Origin: Streptomyces sp. ATexAB-D23
GTDB lineage: Bacteria > Actinomycetota > Actinomycetes > Streptomycetales > Streptomycetaceae
NCBI RefSeq assembly: GCF_000373645.1
Contig: NZ_KB892008.1
Span: 111,565 to 175,564 of the forward strand
Direction: 5' to 3'
DNA length: 64,000 nt
Position 1 is the stretch's first letter. The number at the start of each line of letters is the position of its first letter. A program made the translations under genes and the position numbers. Under the pieces are notes generated by a model. The model was given only the letters and a program-made list of their open reading frames with translations, made no database searches and had not been told where the DNA came from. Positions 53,843 to 62,362 of the stretch are shown here, piece by piece.

Positions 53843-55288
53843 TCACCGCACAGGGGAGAACGCTCCCGGGTGGATCTGGTCCCTGGTCGCCACGTACTGC
53901 TGGCGCACGGCCTGCCCCACCGGCAGCTCCTCGCCCGGCTCCAGCACCTGCGCCGCGGCACCCTGCCAGGCCGGGGGCGTACGCCCGTCGAGCGAGCCCT
54001 GCGAGACCCCCAGCGCCCAGGCCGCCTGCCGGGCGGCGCCCAGCGCCGCGTACTGCGCCGGCTGCACCACGACGACCTGCGTCCCCAGCAGCGCGGGCGC
54101 CAGCTGCCGCACCGCCGGCAGCTCGGCCGCCGCCCCCAGCAGGAACACCCGCCGCACCTCCACGCCCCGGCCGCGCAGCACGTCGAGCGCGTCGGCCAGC
54201 GAGCAGAGCATCCCCTCGAACGCGGCCCGCGCCAGATGCTCCGGCTTCATCGACTCCCGCCGCAGCCCGCACAGGGTCCCGGCGGTGTGCGGCAGCTGCG
54301 GGGTCCGCTCACCCTCCAGATACGGCAGCAGTACGAGCCCCGAGGAGCCGGGCGTCGACTTCAGCGCCAGCGCCGAGAGCGCGTCGAGCCCCTCCACGCC
54401 CAGCATCTCGGCGGTCCCGCGCAGGACCCGCACCGCGTTCGACGTGTGCACCACCGGCAGATGCATGCCCGTCGCGTCGGCGAACGAGGTGATCATCCCG
54501 GTCGGATCGGCCAGCGCCTCGTGATGCACCGCCATCACCGAACCCGATGCCCCCAGCGACACGACCGCGTCCCCGACCCCGACGCCGAGCCCGAAGGCCG
54601 CCGCCATGGTCTCGCCGGTCCCGGCGGAGATCAGCAGCCCCTCCGGCGTCGTCCCGGCGGCCTCGGAAGGACCGAGCACCTCCGGCAGCGCCGCCTGGTG
54701 ACCGAGTGCCAGCTCCACCAGCTCCGGCCGGTAGGACTCGCTGCCCGCCGACCAGAACCCGGTCCCGGACGCCGCGCCCCGGTCGGTGGTCCGCCGGGCG
54801 GGCCGCCCCAGCAACTGCCACACCAGCCAGTCGTGCGGCTGCATCACCGCGGCGACCCGCTGCGCCTGCTCCGGCTCGGTCCGCGCCAGCCAGCGCAGCT
54901 TCGAGACCGGCTGCGCGGCCTGCGGCACCGCCCCGACCGCCTCGGCCCAGGCCTGCCGCCCGCCGAGCCCGTCGATGAGATCGGCCGCGGCGGCCTGCGC
55001 CCGCTTGTCGTTGCCGAGCAGCGCCGGGCGTACCAGGTTGCCCTGGTGGTCCAGTGGTACGAGGCCGTGCTGCTGCGCGGACACCCCGATCGCCTGCACG
55101 CCTTCGAGCAGCCCGCCCGTGGCGGCCTCACCGAGGGAGAGCAGCCACGCCTGCGGGTCGACCTCGGTGGCCTTCGCCTCGACGGGATGCGCGGCGTACC
55201 CCTGCCGCAGTACGGCGCCCGTGTCCGTATCGCAGACCACGATGTGAGTGAACGCGGAAGAACTGTCCAAGCCGGCGACTATGCCCAT
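53843..55288 (-). CDS. FGGY-family carbohydrate kinase (xylulokinase-like)
   Basis: The 481-residue two-domain kinase has the N-terminal phosphate loop GLDSSSAFTHIVVCD, a variant of the usual DxGTSS/T, then VGVSAQQHG-like IGVSAQQHGLVPLD (near 75). In the C-terminal half are GASGSVM (near 255) and VFLLGAAAELPAVRQ (near 390). D-xylulose is the best guess, but no xylose isomerase is nearby. The ATG at 55288 starts MGIVAGLDSSS; an upstream ATG adds seven residues. Confidence 0.88.
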   Translation of the reverse strand: MGIVAGLDSSSAFTHIVVCDTDTGAVLRQGYAAHPVEAKATEVDPQAWLLSLGEAATGGLLEGVQAIGVSAQQHGLVPLDHQGNLVRPALLGNDKRAQAAAADLIDGLGGRQAWAEAVGAVPQAAQPVSKLRWLARTEPEQAQRVAAVMQPHDWLVWQLLGRPARRTTDRGAASGTGFWSAGSESYRPELVELALGHQAALPEVLGPSEAAGTTPEGLLISAGTGETMAAAFGLGVGVGDAVVSLGASGSVMAVHHEALADPTGMITSFADATGMHLPVVHTSNAVRVLRGTAEMLGVEGLDALSALALKSTPGSSGLVLLPYLEGERTPQLPHTAGTLCGLRRESMKPEHLARAAFEGMLCSLADALDVLRGRGVEVRRVFLLGAAAELPAVRQLAPALLGTQVVVVQPAQYAALGAARQAAWALGVSQGSLDGRTPPAWQGAAAQVLEPGEELPVGQAVRQQYVATRDQIHPGAFSPVR

Positions 55289-55357
55289 ACACAGATTCTG
55301 CCGCACCACCGGAGGTTTCCCGTACCGGTGGTGCGGCAGACGTGGGTCCGGACCGAC

Positions 55358-55657
55358 TCAGGTGTTGGTGGTCCCCCAGTCGTCCTCGCCGCCCGCACCG
55401 CGCCCGCGCAGCGACCGCACCCGCTCCGTCACGGACGCGGGCACCTTGTCGCCGACCTTCTCGCCGACCGCGTGGTACGCCTTCCCCGCGAACTCCCGGC
55501 CGCTCTGGGCCGCGGTCTCGCAGGTGTTGCGCACGGCCGGGTTCTGGGCGAACTGGCGTGCGGACTTCTTCAGCTGCTCGTAACGCTCGCGCCCGGCCCG
55601 CGTGCCGAGCACGTAACCGAGGGCCACTCCGGCGATGAACGTGAGCCGGTACCGCAT
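55358..55657 (-). CDS. YtxH-like small membrane protein
   Basis: The 99-residue protein has a single N-terminal membrane segment (YRLTFIAGVALGYVLGTRAG) ending in the GTRAGRERYEQLKK signature seen in YtxH-domain proteins. An amphipathic charged helix and an acidic tail follow. It is probably anchored in the membrane with the body in the cytoplasm; the function is unknown. AAGGAAGG lies 9 nt before the ATG. Confidence 0.82.
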   Translation of the reverse strand: MRYRLTFIAGVALGYVLGTRAGRERYEQLKKSARQFAQNPAVRNTCETAAQSGREFAGKAYHAVGEKVGDKVPASVTERVRSLRGRGAGGEDDWGTTNT

Positions 55658-55766
55658 GGGTGCCACCCTTCCTTCGCTCCGTGCGACGTGTGCTGCCCCG
55701 CCTACCCGCAGACGCCCGAGATCACCCCGGTCACTACCGATTGGCGAAGCACCCCCCTGCTTGCGC

Positions 55767-55772
55767 TAATGT
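55767..55772 (+). promoter_or_regulatory. predicted -10 of the tRNA operon
   Basis: TAATGT about 65 bases before the first tRNA, inside CTTGCGCTAATGTATG, is the best -10 candidate. TTGGCG lies 20 bp upstream, slightly too far for an ideal -35. Confidence 0.35.
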
Positions 55773-55837
55773 ATGTGTCGCAGCGAACGCGCGCCGCCCG
55801 GCATCCGCCAGGCAGGTGCGTTCGAGGCACCGCAGCA

Positions 55838-55910
55838 ATCCCCTGTAGCTCAATTGGCAGAGCAGCCGGCTGTTAACCGGCAGGTTACTGGTTCGAGTCC
55901 AGTCGGGGGA
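55838..55910 (+). tRNA. tRNA-Asn (GTT)
   Basis: The 73-base cloverleaf has acceptor TCCCCTG pairing with CGGGGGA, D-arm GCTCAATTGGCAGAGC, anticodon stem GCCGG/CCGGC with loop CTGTTAA (anticodon GTT at 55871-55873) and T-arm CTGGTTCGAGTCCAG. CCA is not encoded. Confidence 0.97.
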
Positions 55911-55915
55911 GCGCG

Positions 55916-55988
55916 ATCCCCTGTAGCTCAATTGGCAGAGCATTCGGCTGTTAACCGGAGGGTTACTGGTTCGAGTCCAGTCGGGGGA
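55916..55988 (+). tRNA. tRNA-Asn (GTT), second copy
   Basis: Nearly identical to the first copy and five bases downstream; they differ in the anticodon stem (TTCGG/CCGGA, one G-U pair) and the variable loop. Anticodon GTT is at 55949-55951. The pair is probably one transcript. Confidence 0.97.
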
Positions 55989-55997
55989 GCGATCGGA

Positions 55998-56021
55998 ACA
56001 GGGCCCCTCAGGGGTCCTTTT
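55998..56021 (+). terminator. terminator of the tRNA-Asn pair
   Basis: AGGGCCCCT and AGGGGTCCT form a stem with one G-U pair, followed by TTTTT, a classical U-tract that is rare in this genome. Confidence 0.85.
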
Positions 56022-56155
56022 TCGTATGCCCGGAACCGGCCGCCGAGCAGCGCCGTCTTCATGGTCATCAGCGACCGGGCATCCGCAGCGGCAGATCGTA
56101 TGACCGGCTATGCTGCGGCAGACGGTGCGCACACATGTACGCGCCACGCCGAAAC

Positions 56156-56229
56156 GGGGCGGTAGCTCAGCCGGTTAGAGCAGCGGACTCATAATCCGTC
56201 GGCCGTGGGTTCGAGTCCCACCCGCCCCA
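56156..56229 (+). tRNA. tRNA with CAT anticodon (probably Ile2, else elongator Met)
   Basis: The 74-base cloverleaf has acceptor GGGGCGG/CCGCCCC, D-arm GCTCAGCCGGTTAGAGC, anticodon stem GCGGA/TCCGT with loop CTCATAA (anticodon CAT at 56190-56192) and T-arm GTGGGTTCGAGTCCCAC. It lacks initiator features. The anticodon stem and the CGGCCG-like variable region resemble lysidine-modified tRNA-Ile2 of other bacteria, but elongator Met cannot be excluded by eye. Its 3' end borders the accessory island. Confidence 0.93.
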
Positions 56230-57059
56230 CCCAGCTTCCCCAGGCAGAATCGTTCTGACCTGGGGAAACGTGCATTGCGCGGCGGTTGCTCGTGCGGTAC
56301 CAGCCGCACGCCGTGCGGTACAGGCCCGCTGTCGCAGCGTGCCAGCGCACCTTGGACGCGTTTGACCTGGCCTTTTGCGGCAGTTTCCTGAGAGAGCGTC
56401 GTGGCGCGGTCCCACGGCCGTCGATGGAGCTTCGCGCTCCGTCCGCAACCCGCCACATCGCATGACGTCCCCGCTGTCCCTGCTGTGCCCGGTCTGCCAG
56501 GAGACACAGCCTGCATCGGCGAGGCCGGAGTGGCAGGCTCTTGCTTGCCCTGCACGTGACGCGGCGGCGCACCTGGTGCACGCCGCCCCCGCGGTCTACG
56601 TCTCACCACAGGGGAAAGTTGTTCTTGGCGCTCTCGCTCATCCGCTCATCGCCGGGGCGCTGAGCGTGCCCGCCTTCGTCCGCGTCAGACTCTGCAGCAT
56701 GCGGAGCACACGCGACGTCTGTCATTCAGTTACACGACACCGCGCACCGGTCCTGCACCCTGTACACGGGTCCGGGCTGGGCCCGGCCTCTGCTGGCGGC
56801 CGCCCGCGCCCATCACCGGCTGGAGTTCCGTCCGGCGGGAGAGGACGTGTCCCGCTCCGGTGCTGCGCTCCGGGGCACGGCATCTGTGCACACGCGTCGA
56901 GAGCCTTCCTCGCTTCGAAGTGGCTGTGCCTCCCGGAGCCTTCGTTCCTTGCACAGGAGGTGCGCTTCGAGGGTGCGCTCCGCTTTGTCAAATCCTTCTG
57001 GTGTCAGGGGAGATGTCGTCTAACGTCTGGTCTGACGGGGAGGGATGGAGGGGGTGCTG
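56230..57059. other. 830-bp stretch at the island edge with no recognisable gene
   Basis: Several frames stay open because of high GC, but none shows consistent third-position bias, a ribosome site or family similarity. The first 40 bases hold the tRNA terminator. GC is lower and codon-like periodicity poorer than in the core to the left. It could be remnant DNA from integration, but I see no integrase fragment. Confidence 0.4.
56236..56267 (+). terminator. terminator after the CAT tRNA
   Basis: TTCCCCAGG-CAGAA pairs with TTCTG-A-CCTGGGGAA around TCG: 14 base pairs with one bulged A, starting 7 bases past the tRNA. Confidence 0.8.
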
Positions 57060-58274
57060 ATGAGCGGGGGCGGCGGGAAGCGGAGCCGTCTTTCACCCAA
57101 GGCTGTACTCGCCGTGTGGGTGCGCAGTGGAGGCAGGTGCATGCTGTGCAATGCCTATCTGCTGGAGGGGGCATTGTCGGGACGGACTCTGGCTTTGGGG
57201 GAAGTCGCGCACATCATCGGGCAGAGCACTGATCCACGCTCGCCGCGCGGCGGAGGTCCGTTGGAGAAGGCGCTGCGGGACGATGCGGACAATCTGATGT
57301 TGCTGTGTGCCCAGCAGCACATGGAGATCGATGCAAAGGCCGCGCTGGACGTCTTCACCGTCGAGTGGCTACGCGGCGTCAAGCAGGAGCACGAAGACCG
57401 TGTGAGACACCTGACCGCGCTGGGGCCGGAGAGGGCCACCACGGTGGTGCGGATGGTGGGGCCGGTGCACGGAAATGCGGTGGAGCTGTCGCGGGAGACC
57501 GCTGCGAACGCTGTGACGGCGGGCCACCGGTTTCCTTTGTACTTGGAGTCCTACACCCGGCACGGTGTGGAGATCGATCTGCGGCACACTCCCGGCGAAC
57601 AGGCAGCCGCTGCCTGGGACGCGGAGTCTGCCGCCGAGGCCAGCCGTCACTACTACCAGCAGGCTACAAAGGTCATCGATGACGTGGTCCAGAACCGGCT
57701 GCGGCCGGGGATAGAGCGGGACTCCGTGCAGCACGTGAGCGTGTTTGGGTTCGCGCGTCTGCCGTTGCTGGTCTACCTGGGGTCGCTCTTGGACGACACC
57801 GTGCCGACGGACATTTACCAGCGTCACCGGCACGAGCAGTCCTGGGCGTGGCCCGCTGAGAGCGGCCCGGTCACCGAGTTCGCCGCGCATCCGGTTCAGG
57901 CCGGGCCAGCCGGGGACGAGGCTGTCGTCGTAGTCAATGTCTCGGGTGTCATCGCCCCTTATGAGATTCCGCAGGAGATTTCGGCTCTGCGCCGCTACGA
58001 AGTCAGCCCGGTGGGCGCGCAGACCGGCCCGGACATACTGCGGTGCCGAGCGTCACTGCAGCGGCTGGAGAAAGCGCTGCGGATACTTCTCGCGCGGCTG
58101 GAAAGGGAAGCGAAGTCGCTGCGCCGCCTGCATGTCCTGCCTGCCGTTCCCCTCTCCGCAGCTGTTGCCCTGGGCCGTGCTCACCATCCGCAGGTGCACC
58201 CACAGTTGGTGATCTACGAGCGTCTGGCGGGTAGCTATGTGCCCACCTTGGAAGTGGGGCAGGTTTCAGGCTGA
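57060..58274 (+). CDS. cap5: CBASS effector, HNH endonuclease-SAVED fusion (Cap5-like)
   Basis: The 404-residue protein has an N-terminal HNH nuclease (15-95): CMLC (Cys27, Cys30), GEVAHIIGQ with His51, and DDADNLMLLCAQQHMEID with Asn78, Cys83 and His87. A SAVED domain (about 200-395; HVSVFGFARLPLLVYLGSLL, VVVVNVSGVIAPYEIP, LHVLPAVPLSAAVALGRAHHPQ) follows. Known of the family: SAVED binds the cyclic dinucleotide from a CD-NTase and the HNH domain then degrades DNA, killing the infected cell. GGAGGGGG lies 5 nt before the chosen ATG; an ATG 15 bases earlier has no space for one. It is convergent with the Cap2 gene. Confidence 0.92.
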   Translation: MSGGGGKRSRLSPKAVLAVWVRSGGRCMLCNAYLLEGALSGRTLALGEVAHIIGQSTDPRSPRGGGPLEKALRDDADNLMLLCAQQHMEIDAKAALDVFTVEWLRGVKQEHEDRVRHLTALGPERATTVVRMVGPVHGNAVELSRETAANAVTAGHRFPLYLESYTRHGVEIDLRHTPGEQAAAAWDAESAAEASRHYYQQATKVIDDVVQNRLRPGIERDSVQHVSVFGFARLPLLVYLGSLLDDTVPTDIYQRHRHEQSWAWPAESGPVTEFAAHPVQAGPAGDEAVVVVNVSGVIAPYEIPQEISALRRYEVSPVGAQTGPDILRCRASLQRLEKALRILLARLEREAKSLRRLHVLPAVPLSAAVALGRAHHPQVHPQLVIYERLAGSYVPTLEVGQVSG

Positions 58275-58425
58275 CGCAGGGCGGCGGGCCCACCGTGTGG
58301 CATCTTCTCCTCAGAGCTTGGATGTTCGGGGCCGCAGCGCTGTGCGTGGTCATGCCGGGGATGCACTGGAGGCGCGGCCCAGGTTCGCGTAGCCCTGTTG
58401 CTGACGTCCGGCAGCCGTAGGGGTA

Positions 58426-58453
58426 GCGGCCCTGCTGGGGGATACAGGGCCGC
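58426..58453. terminator. terminator between the convergent CBASS genes
   Basis: GCGGCCCTG and CAGGGCCGC form a 9-bp stem with a 10-base loop in the 197-bp gap. Confidence 0.55.
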
Positions 58454-58471
58454 CGGTTCAGTGATGCGGGA

Positions 58472-60199
58472 CTACTTCCTACGTGATTGATGGGGAATGA
58501 AGTGTTGTGCCGGCACTATCCCGGTGTGGGGCTGGGCGCACAGGTGGGTCCCGGTTATGGGGTGGCGCATCTGGGTGCCCAGCAAGTTGACCAGGGTGGC
58601 GGTGGTTGCCATCAGGTCGGCGGCGGAGCCGTGGAACGTGGGAGTGGAGCAGCCTCTTGTGGGACGCAGTTCGTCACCCGGGGCGGGTTCTGCCCACAGT
58701 GCGTGGTACGCCTCAAGGCTCGGGTCGTCCAGGACGTCGCCGCCAGCGGTGTGGTCGATGGTGGACAGGGGGGTGTGGTTGCCGGGGGCGGCGATGGTGA
58801 GGATTCCCAGGCTGGCGGTGAGGCTGTCCGTGGCGAGCTGGGCTAGGACGGCTTTGCGGCAGGGCCGCTGGGCGAGAAGGTCAAGGAAGCGTCCGGCGGT
58901 GATGCTGACGGTGGCGTCGATGATGAGGTCGGCTTGGTCCGCAACGGTCAGGAGGGCGGGGTCGGGAGGCGAGGCGGTGGTGTCGATGCGGATGTCGTCG
59001 CGGATGCTGCGCAGGTGGGAGGCCAGAGCTGTCGCCTTATTCATGCCGATGTGGTGTTCGGTGTAGTTCTGCCGTACCAGCAGGCCGCCGGTGACACGGC
59101 CGGGGTCACTGAGGGTGAGATGTGAGGCGCCGGCCCGGGCGACCATTTCGGCTGCCCAGGAGCCGATGCCGCCACAGCCCCAGATGTGGATGTGGCAGTC
59201 CTGGAAGACGCGAACGGGGCGGAGAGTGTCACGGCGGGTGGTTACTTCGGGGCGTTCGTCGGAGAGGTAGCACCATTCGATGGGGGCGTGGCGTAGGTCG
59301 TCGGGCAGGCCGCCCAGGCGGCTGGGGGTCGCGAGGCGTGCGAGGCGGCGTAGCGTGTCGCTGGCCTGGGGCTGCAGGCGGCCGGCGAGGAGGAAGGGGG
59401 GTGCTGCGGGGGCGGCGGGGTGCCGGACGGCCAGGACGAAGTGCTGGGCGGTGCCTTCGGGGTTGCGCAGGGCGCTGGCGGCAAGTGCGGTCAGCACCGC
59501 TGGGGATGCGGCACCGGCCGGCAGAGGTTCGTGGGCGAGGAGTTCGGCCAGGGTGCTGCCCGCGCCCAGGGGCAGGGTGTCCATTGGCAGGATCGGGGTG
59601 CGGTGGCTGTGGGAGTGTGCGGGGGCACTAGCCAGGTCGAGCCGGTCGGTGGTGTGCTGGGTGAGCCAGGCTGTGGTCGGCCGGTGTGAGACGGGTTCTC
59701 GTACGACGACGGTGGGAGTGCCCGGGGTGTGGTGCAGGACGCCGCCGACGGGGTGGTAGAGGGCGGTGGCGGGGTCGAAGATGCCGGCTGCGGCGTCTGT
59801 GAGCCACTGCCACAGGCGGTTGACGACGGGGATGATTCCGGCGGCGGGGTCCCATTCGCGGGCTGGGTCGAGGTAGAGGCACAGTCGGTTGCCCTGCAGG
59901 ACGTGCGGGGTGCCAGCGAACCGGATGTGGGGGGTGCACACCTGGGGCGGAATCATCGGGGTGGCGGGCAGAGTGAGTAGGAAGTCCTCACTCTCTTTGA
60001 GCTGCAGGCCTCCTGGAGCGTGTGGCATGCCTTCGGTGCGGATGCTGATGGGGACGGTGACCAGGCCGTCGGCGTCGGTACGGGGGCGGGCGGTGATGCG
60101 CAGGTCGGGTGCGTGCGCGGTTGCCAGCGTTGTGAGCTGGTCCAGGAGACGGCGCTGGGAGGATCTGGGGTGGGCCGCGGGCGGCTTGCGTTTGCTCAT
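58472..60199 (-). CDS. cap2: CBASS ubiquitin-like conjugation enzyme Cap2 (E2-E1 fusion)
   Basis: The 575-residue protein has an N-terminal E2-like domain (about 10-150) with IRFAGTPHVLQGNRLCLYLD, where Cys107 is the candidate E2 cysteine. A linker region follows, then a C-terminal ThiF/E1 adenylation domain (about 325-575) with the nucleotide loop WGCGGIGSW (Gly341-346) and the catalytic cysteine Cys517 in RGCSTPTFHGSAAD. Known: Cap2 adenylates the CD-NTase C-terminus and conjugates it to a target, priming second-messenger synthesis. The ATG overlaps the CD-NTase stop (ATGA), and that partner ends in glycine as the reaction requires. Confidence 0.93.
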   Translation of the reverse strand: MSKRKPPAAHPRSSQRRLLDQLTTLATAHAPDLRITARPRTDADGLVTVPISIRTEGMPHAPGGLQLKESEDFLLTLPATPMIPPQVCTPHIRFAGTPHVLQGNRLCLYLDPAREWDPAAGIIPVVNRLWQWLTDAAAGIFDPATALYHPVGGVLHHTPGTPTVVVREPVSHRPTTAWLTQHTTDRLDLASAPAHSHSHRTPILPMDTLPLGAGSTLAELLAHEPLPAGAASPAVLTALAASALRNPEGTAQHFVLAVRHPAAPAAPPFLLAGRLQPQASDTLRRLARLATPSRLGGLPDDLRHAPIEWCYLSDERPEVTTRRDTLRPVRVFQDCHIHIWGCGGIGSWAAEMVARAGASHLTLSDPGRVTGGLLVRQNYTEHHIGMNKATALASHLRSIRDDIRIDTTASPPDPALLTVADQADLIIDATVSITAGRFLDLLAQRPCRKAVLAQLATDSLTASLGILTIAAPGNHTPLSTIDHTAGGDVLDDPSLEAYHALWAEPAPGDELRPTRGCSTPTFHGSAADLMATTATLVNLLGTQMRHPITGTHLCAQPHTGIVPAQHFIPHQSRRK

Positions 60200-61200
60200 C
60201 CGGCACGCCCGGTGCGGGAGGTTGTGGTGACCAGCAGCGGGGTGGCGAACTTGGCCGCCGTAGGGGTGAGGGAGGCGGTGACACGCGGCTGGTCGGGGAA
60301 AGCGTCGCCGAACAGCTTGCGCCACAGCCGCACGCTCCGGTCGTAGTCCGGCTCGTCGTAAGCTTCGCGGATCTCGCGGGCGTGGGTGTGGATGCGGTCC
60401 CGGAAGTAGCTGTAGGTCGTCTGGTCCCAACGGTGGTCGAAGGTGACACCCGAACCGGAGGGGTCGGGGATGGAAGGCTTGTAGGGGCGCTCCTGCAGCC
60501 ATCGGTCGAGGTCCTTGACGATGGTGAGCAAGGTGGTGGGAACGTCGCTGTAGCAACCGGGATTCGTGAGCGCCTTGATCTCCGCGACTCGCTCACCGAG
60601 CAGGGTGGTGAGGATGATGGAGCGGGTGCCGGTGAAGGAGCCGCGGTGGTTGCGCAGGTACTTCATCAGGCGGATGACCTTGCGCAAGTTGTTGTTGGCG
60701 ATGCTGTCCTTCTTCTGCATCCAGTCGGTGAAGCCGGCCGGGTTGGTCCGCTCCCACGTGTTGGCATCGCGGTTGACGATCACCTCGCGGCCGTCGGCCA
60801 GTTGAAGGTAGGGGACGATGTCGACGTGCATGGAGTTGGCGTAGCTGAGTTGCACACAACGGCACTTGCGGGTGTGGGGCATGCCTCCGTAGACGCTGTG
60901 GTGATGGAGCGCGGCGTAGACCTTGTCGATGTAGGTCTTGGGGCTGTTGGCCCACTCGGCGTTCTCGGCGAGGTGGAGCATGAAGTCGGCGTCGAATTCG
61001 CTGTCGCCGACGGGGTTGATGATGGTGCGCTGTGCCCAGGAGCCCTGGCGCTTCCTGCCGCGGATGAGCGGGCCGAGTTCGGGGTCTGCCTTGAGGGCCT
61101 TGTAGATGGCCTCGACGCGGACGTCGAGGAGAGTGAGCTTGGCCTGGCTGAGGTTCACGGTGTTCTTGAGGAAGGTGTCGAAGTTCTTTCGGCACTGCAT
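60196..61200 (-). CDS. CBASS cyclic oligonucleotide synthase (CD-NTase, SMODS domain)
   Basis: The 334-residue nucleotidyltransferase carries the CD-NTase active site: QGSWAQRT (Gly53-Ser54), GDSEFDADFML with Asp70 and Asp72, and the third acidic residue Asp127 in SMHVDIVPYL. The C-terminal half is the helical SMODS-associated part. The protein ends ...TSRTGRAG, a C-terminal Gly suited for Cap2 conjugation. On phage infection it should make a cyclic nucleotide sensed by the SAVED effector; product and clade cannot be assigned by eye. AAAGGAAA lies 7 nt before the ATG; the open frame upstream is rejected. Confidence 0.93.
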   Translation of the reverse strand: MQCRKNFDTFLKNTVNLSQAKLTLLDVRVEAIYKALKADPELGPLIRGRKRQGSWAQRTIINPVGDSEFDADFMLHLAENAEWANSPKTYIDKVYAALHHHSVYGGMPHTRKCRCVQLSYANSMHVDIVPYLQLADGREVIVNRDANTWERTNPAGFTDWMQKKDSIANNNLRKVIRLMKYLRNHRGSFTGTRSIILTTLLGERVAEIKALTNPGCYSDVPTTLLTIVKDLDRWLQERPYKPSIPDPSGSGVTFDHRWDQTTYSYFRDRIHTHAREIREAYDEPDYDRSVRLWRKLFGDAFPDQPRVTASLTPTAAKFATPLLVTTTSRTGRAG

Positions 61201-61843
61201 GATGAGGTTTCCTTTCTGTGGCGAGCCAGTTCGGGGCTCAGGGGACAGGGAGGTGCGGGGTATGCCGACGGGAGACACGACGGCATAGGGCGTGGAAGAG
61301 CCCGGGAAGGGACATGGCCTTGCCCGTGAGGCGGGCGTACGGGTGCGAATACGGGTGTGCATACGCGAGGGGCCTCGTGTGGGCTCGCGGAGGGGGCCGA
61401 CCATGGCACTGGGCAGAGGGTCGGCCGATGCGCGGCATCAGCGGATGGCCGTGGGCGGCGGCTGGCCATCGGGGGAGGTGGTGCGGCCCGGTCGACAGTT
61501 CCGGCCATCATGGCCGGGTACCCGTACGCGGTACCGCCCGGGGTGGACTGTCCCATCGGCCTCACGCCGAGCAGGAACCACCCACTACGCACAGAGACAG
61601 CTCACTCTCTGCGGTAACTAGTGCACCACACAGAGCGACACTCACGCAAGACCCTTTTTGAGGGTCAGTCTGGCTGACATGCCTTCAGAGCGGCTCAGGG
61701 AAAGGCTGGTTCGGCTGCTCCCTGAACCACCCTTGGATGGCGGAGGCGAGAGAGGAAGACGACACGAGCCAAAGCGGGCGTGGCGGGTGGCGTCAGGAAC
61801 GCGCGTCGTGCGGCAAGGGCGGGCCGGCAGTGGCCCGGTGGTA
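61201..61843. other. 643-bp gap between the ImmA-like gene and the CD-NTase
   Basis: It carries the operator-like site at 61664-61678, a small hairpin (GACCCT/AGGGTC, 61650-61666) with a T-run on the plus strand, and then about 460 bases without a convincing gene. A minus-strand frame from a GTG at 61592 is open for 145 codons into the CD-NTase in another frame. It has partial GC bias only in its first 40 codons and a Pro-rich tail, so it is more likely a decayed or spurious frame. Confidence 0.45.
61664..61678 (-). promoter_or_regulatory. operator-like site upstream of the CBASS operon
   Basis: GTCAGTCTGGCTGAC is a perfect inverted repeat (5-bp arms, 5-base centre). It matches 12 of 15 bases of the site at the XRE gene promoter, in the same orientation. 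Confidence 0.6.
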
Positions 61844-62362
61844 TCAGTGGGCGGGGCCCGAGACGATGCCAAGGTTCATCAGGCGGTAGGTCATGGCCAT
61901 CTCGCTCAGCTGGAACTGCTTGGCTAGGACCCGCACAAGGTCGTCCGTTGTGCGGAAGCTGATGTGCTGTGCCGCCCGGCGGACCATGTCCTCCGGGGCC
62001 AGCAGCGCTGCAGCGAATCGGTTGGCGTCGATCTCCTCTCGGTCCGTCGCCATGCTTGAGACCGCGTTGCGGTAGTTCACGCGTGCGTCGGTGTCCAGGA
62101 TGAGCGGGCGTCCTTCGTGCAGGCGCAGGTGTCCCAGTTCATGTGCCACCGTGAAGCGCTGCCGTTCGAAGGAGTGCGCCTGATTGACCCCGATGACGCA
62201 GGCTCCGTCTTTGCGCAGGAGCATGCCGGAGACGTCGTCGTCCATGTGCTGCGGGACGATCAGAACACCAAGGTTTTCGGCCAGGCCGAAGGGGTCGACC
62301 GGTGGTGCGTCGATCCGGAGTTCTCGCAGCAGCCCGCGGGCCGCCAGATCAGCCTTCGCCAC
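61844..62362 (-). CDS. ImmA/IrrE-family metallopeptidase (CapP-like)
   Basis: The 172-residue protein has a zinc peptidase motif FTVAHELGHLRLHEG (His74, Glu75, His78) and the downstream glutamate region DREEIDANRFAAALLAPEDMV (near 110), which is the ImmA/IrrE (DUF955) fold. It has no helix-turn-helix of its own. Relatives cleave a partner XRE repressor after DNA damage or phage attack. The GTG has GGAGGA upstream and overlaps the XRE gene by 14 bp. With that repressor it matches the CapH/CapP control pair found beside CBASS operons; the assignment rests on family and position. Confidence 0.88.
   Translation of the reverse strand: MAKADLAARGLLRELRIDAPPVDPFGLAENLGVLIVPQHMDDDVSGMLLRKDGACVIGVNQAHSFERQRFTVAHELGHLRLHEGRPLILDTDARVNYRNAVSSMATDREEIDANRFAAALLAPEDMVRRAAQHISFRTTDDLVRVLAKQFQLSEMAMTYRLMNLGIVSGPAH

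Noticed and set aside
55773..56165. Frame giving SPVAQLAEQPAVNRQVTGSSPVGGA across the tRNA-Asn pair
   Set aside because: It is a translation of the two tRNA genes, a well-known spurious protein pattern, and has no independent coding support.
56167..56609. Minus-strand frames ending in DSNPRPTDYESAALTG or GRVGLEPTADGL
   Set aside because: These are antisense translations of the CAT tRNA, a common annotation artefact.
56375..57232. 285-codon plus-strand frame beside the tRNA, with an early CPVCQ motif
   Set aside because: There is no ribosome site, poor third-position bias and no family resemblance, and it overlaps the well-supported HNH-SAVED gene.
61155..61592. 145-codon minus-strand frame upstream of the CD-NTase
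   Set aside because: It starts at a GTG without ribosome site, has a Pro-rich biased tail and runs out of frame into the CD-NTase. It is kept only as a possible decayed frame.
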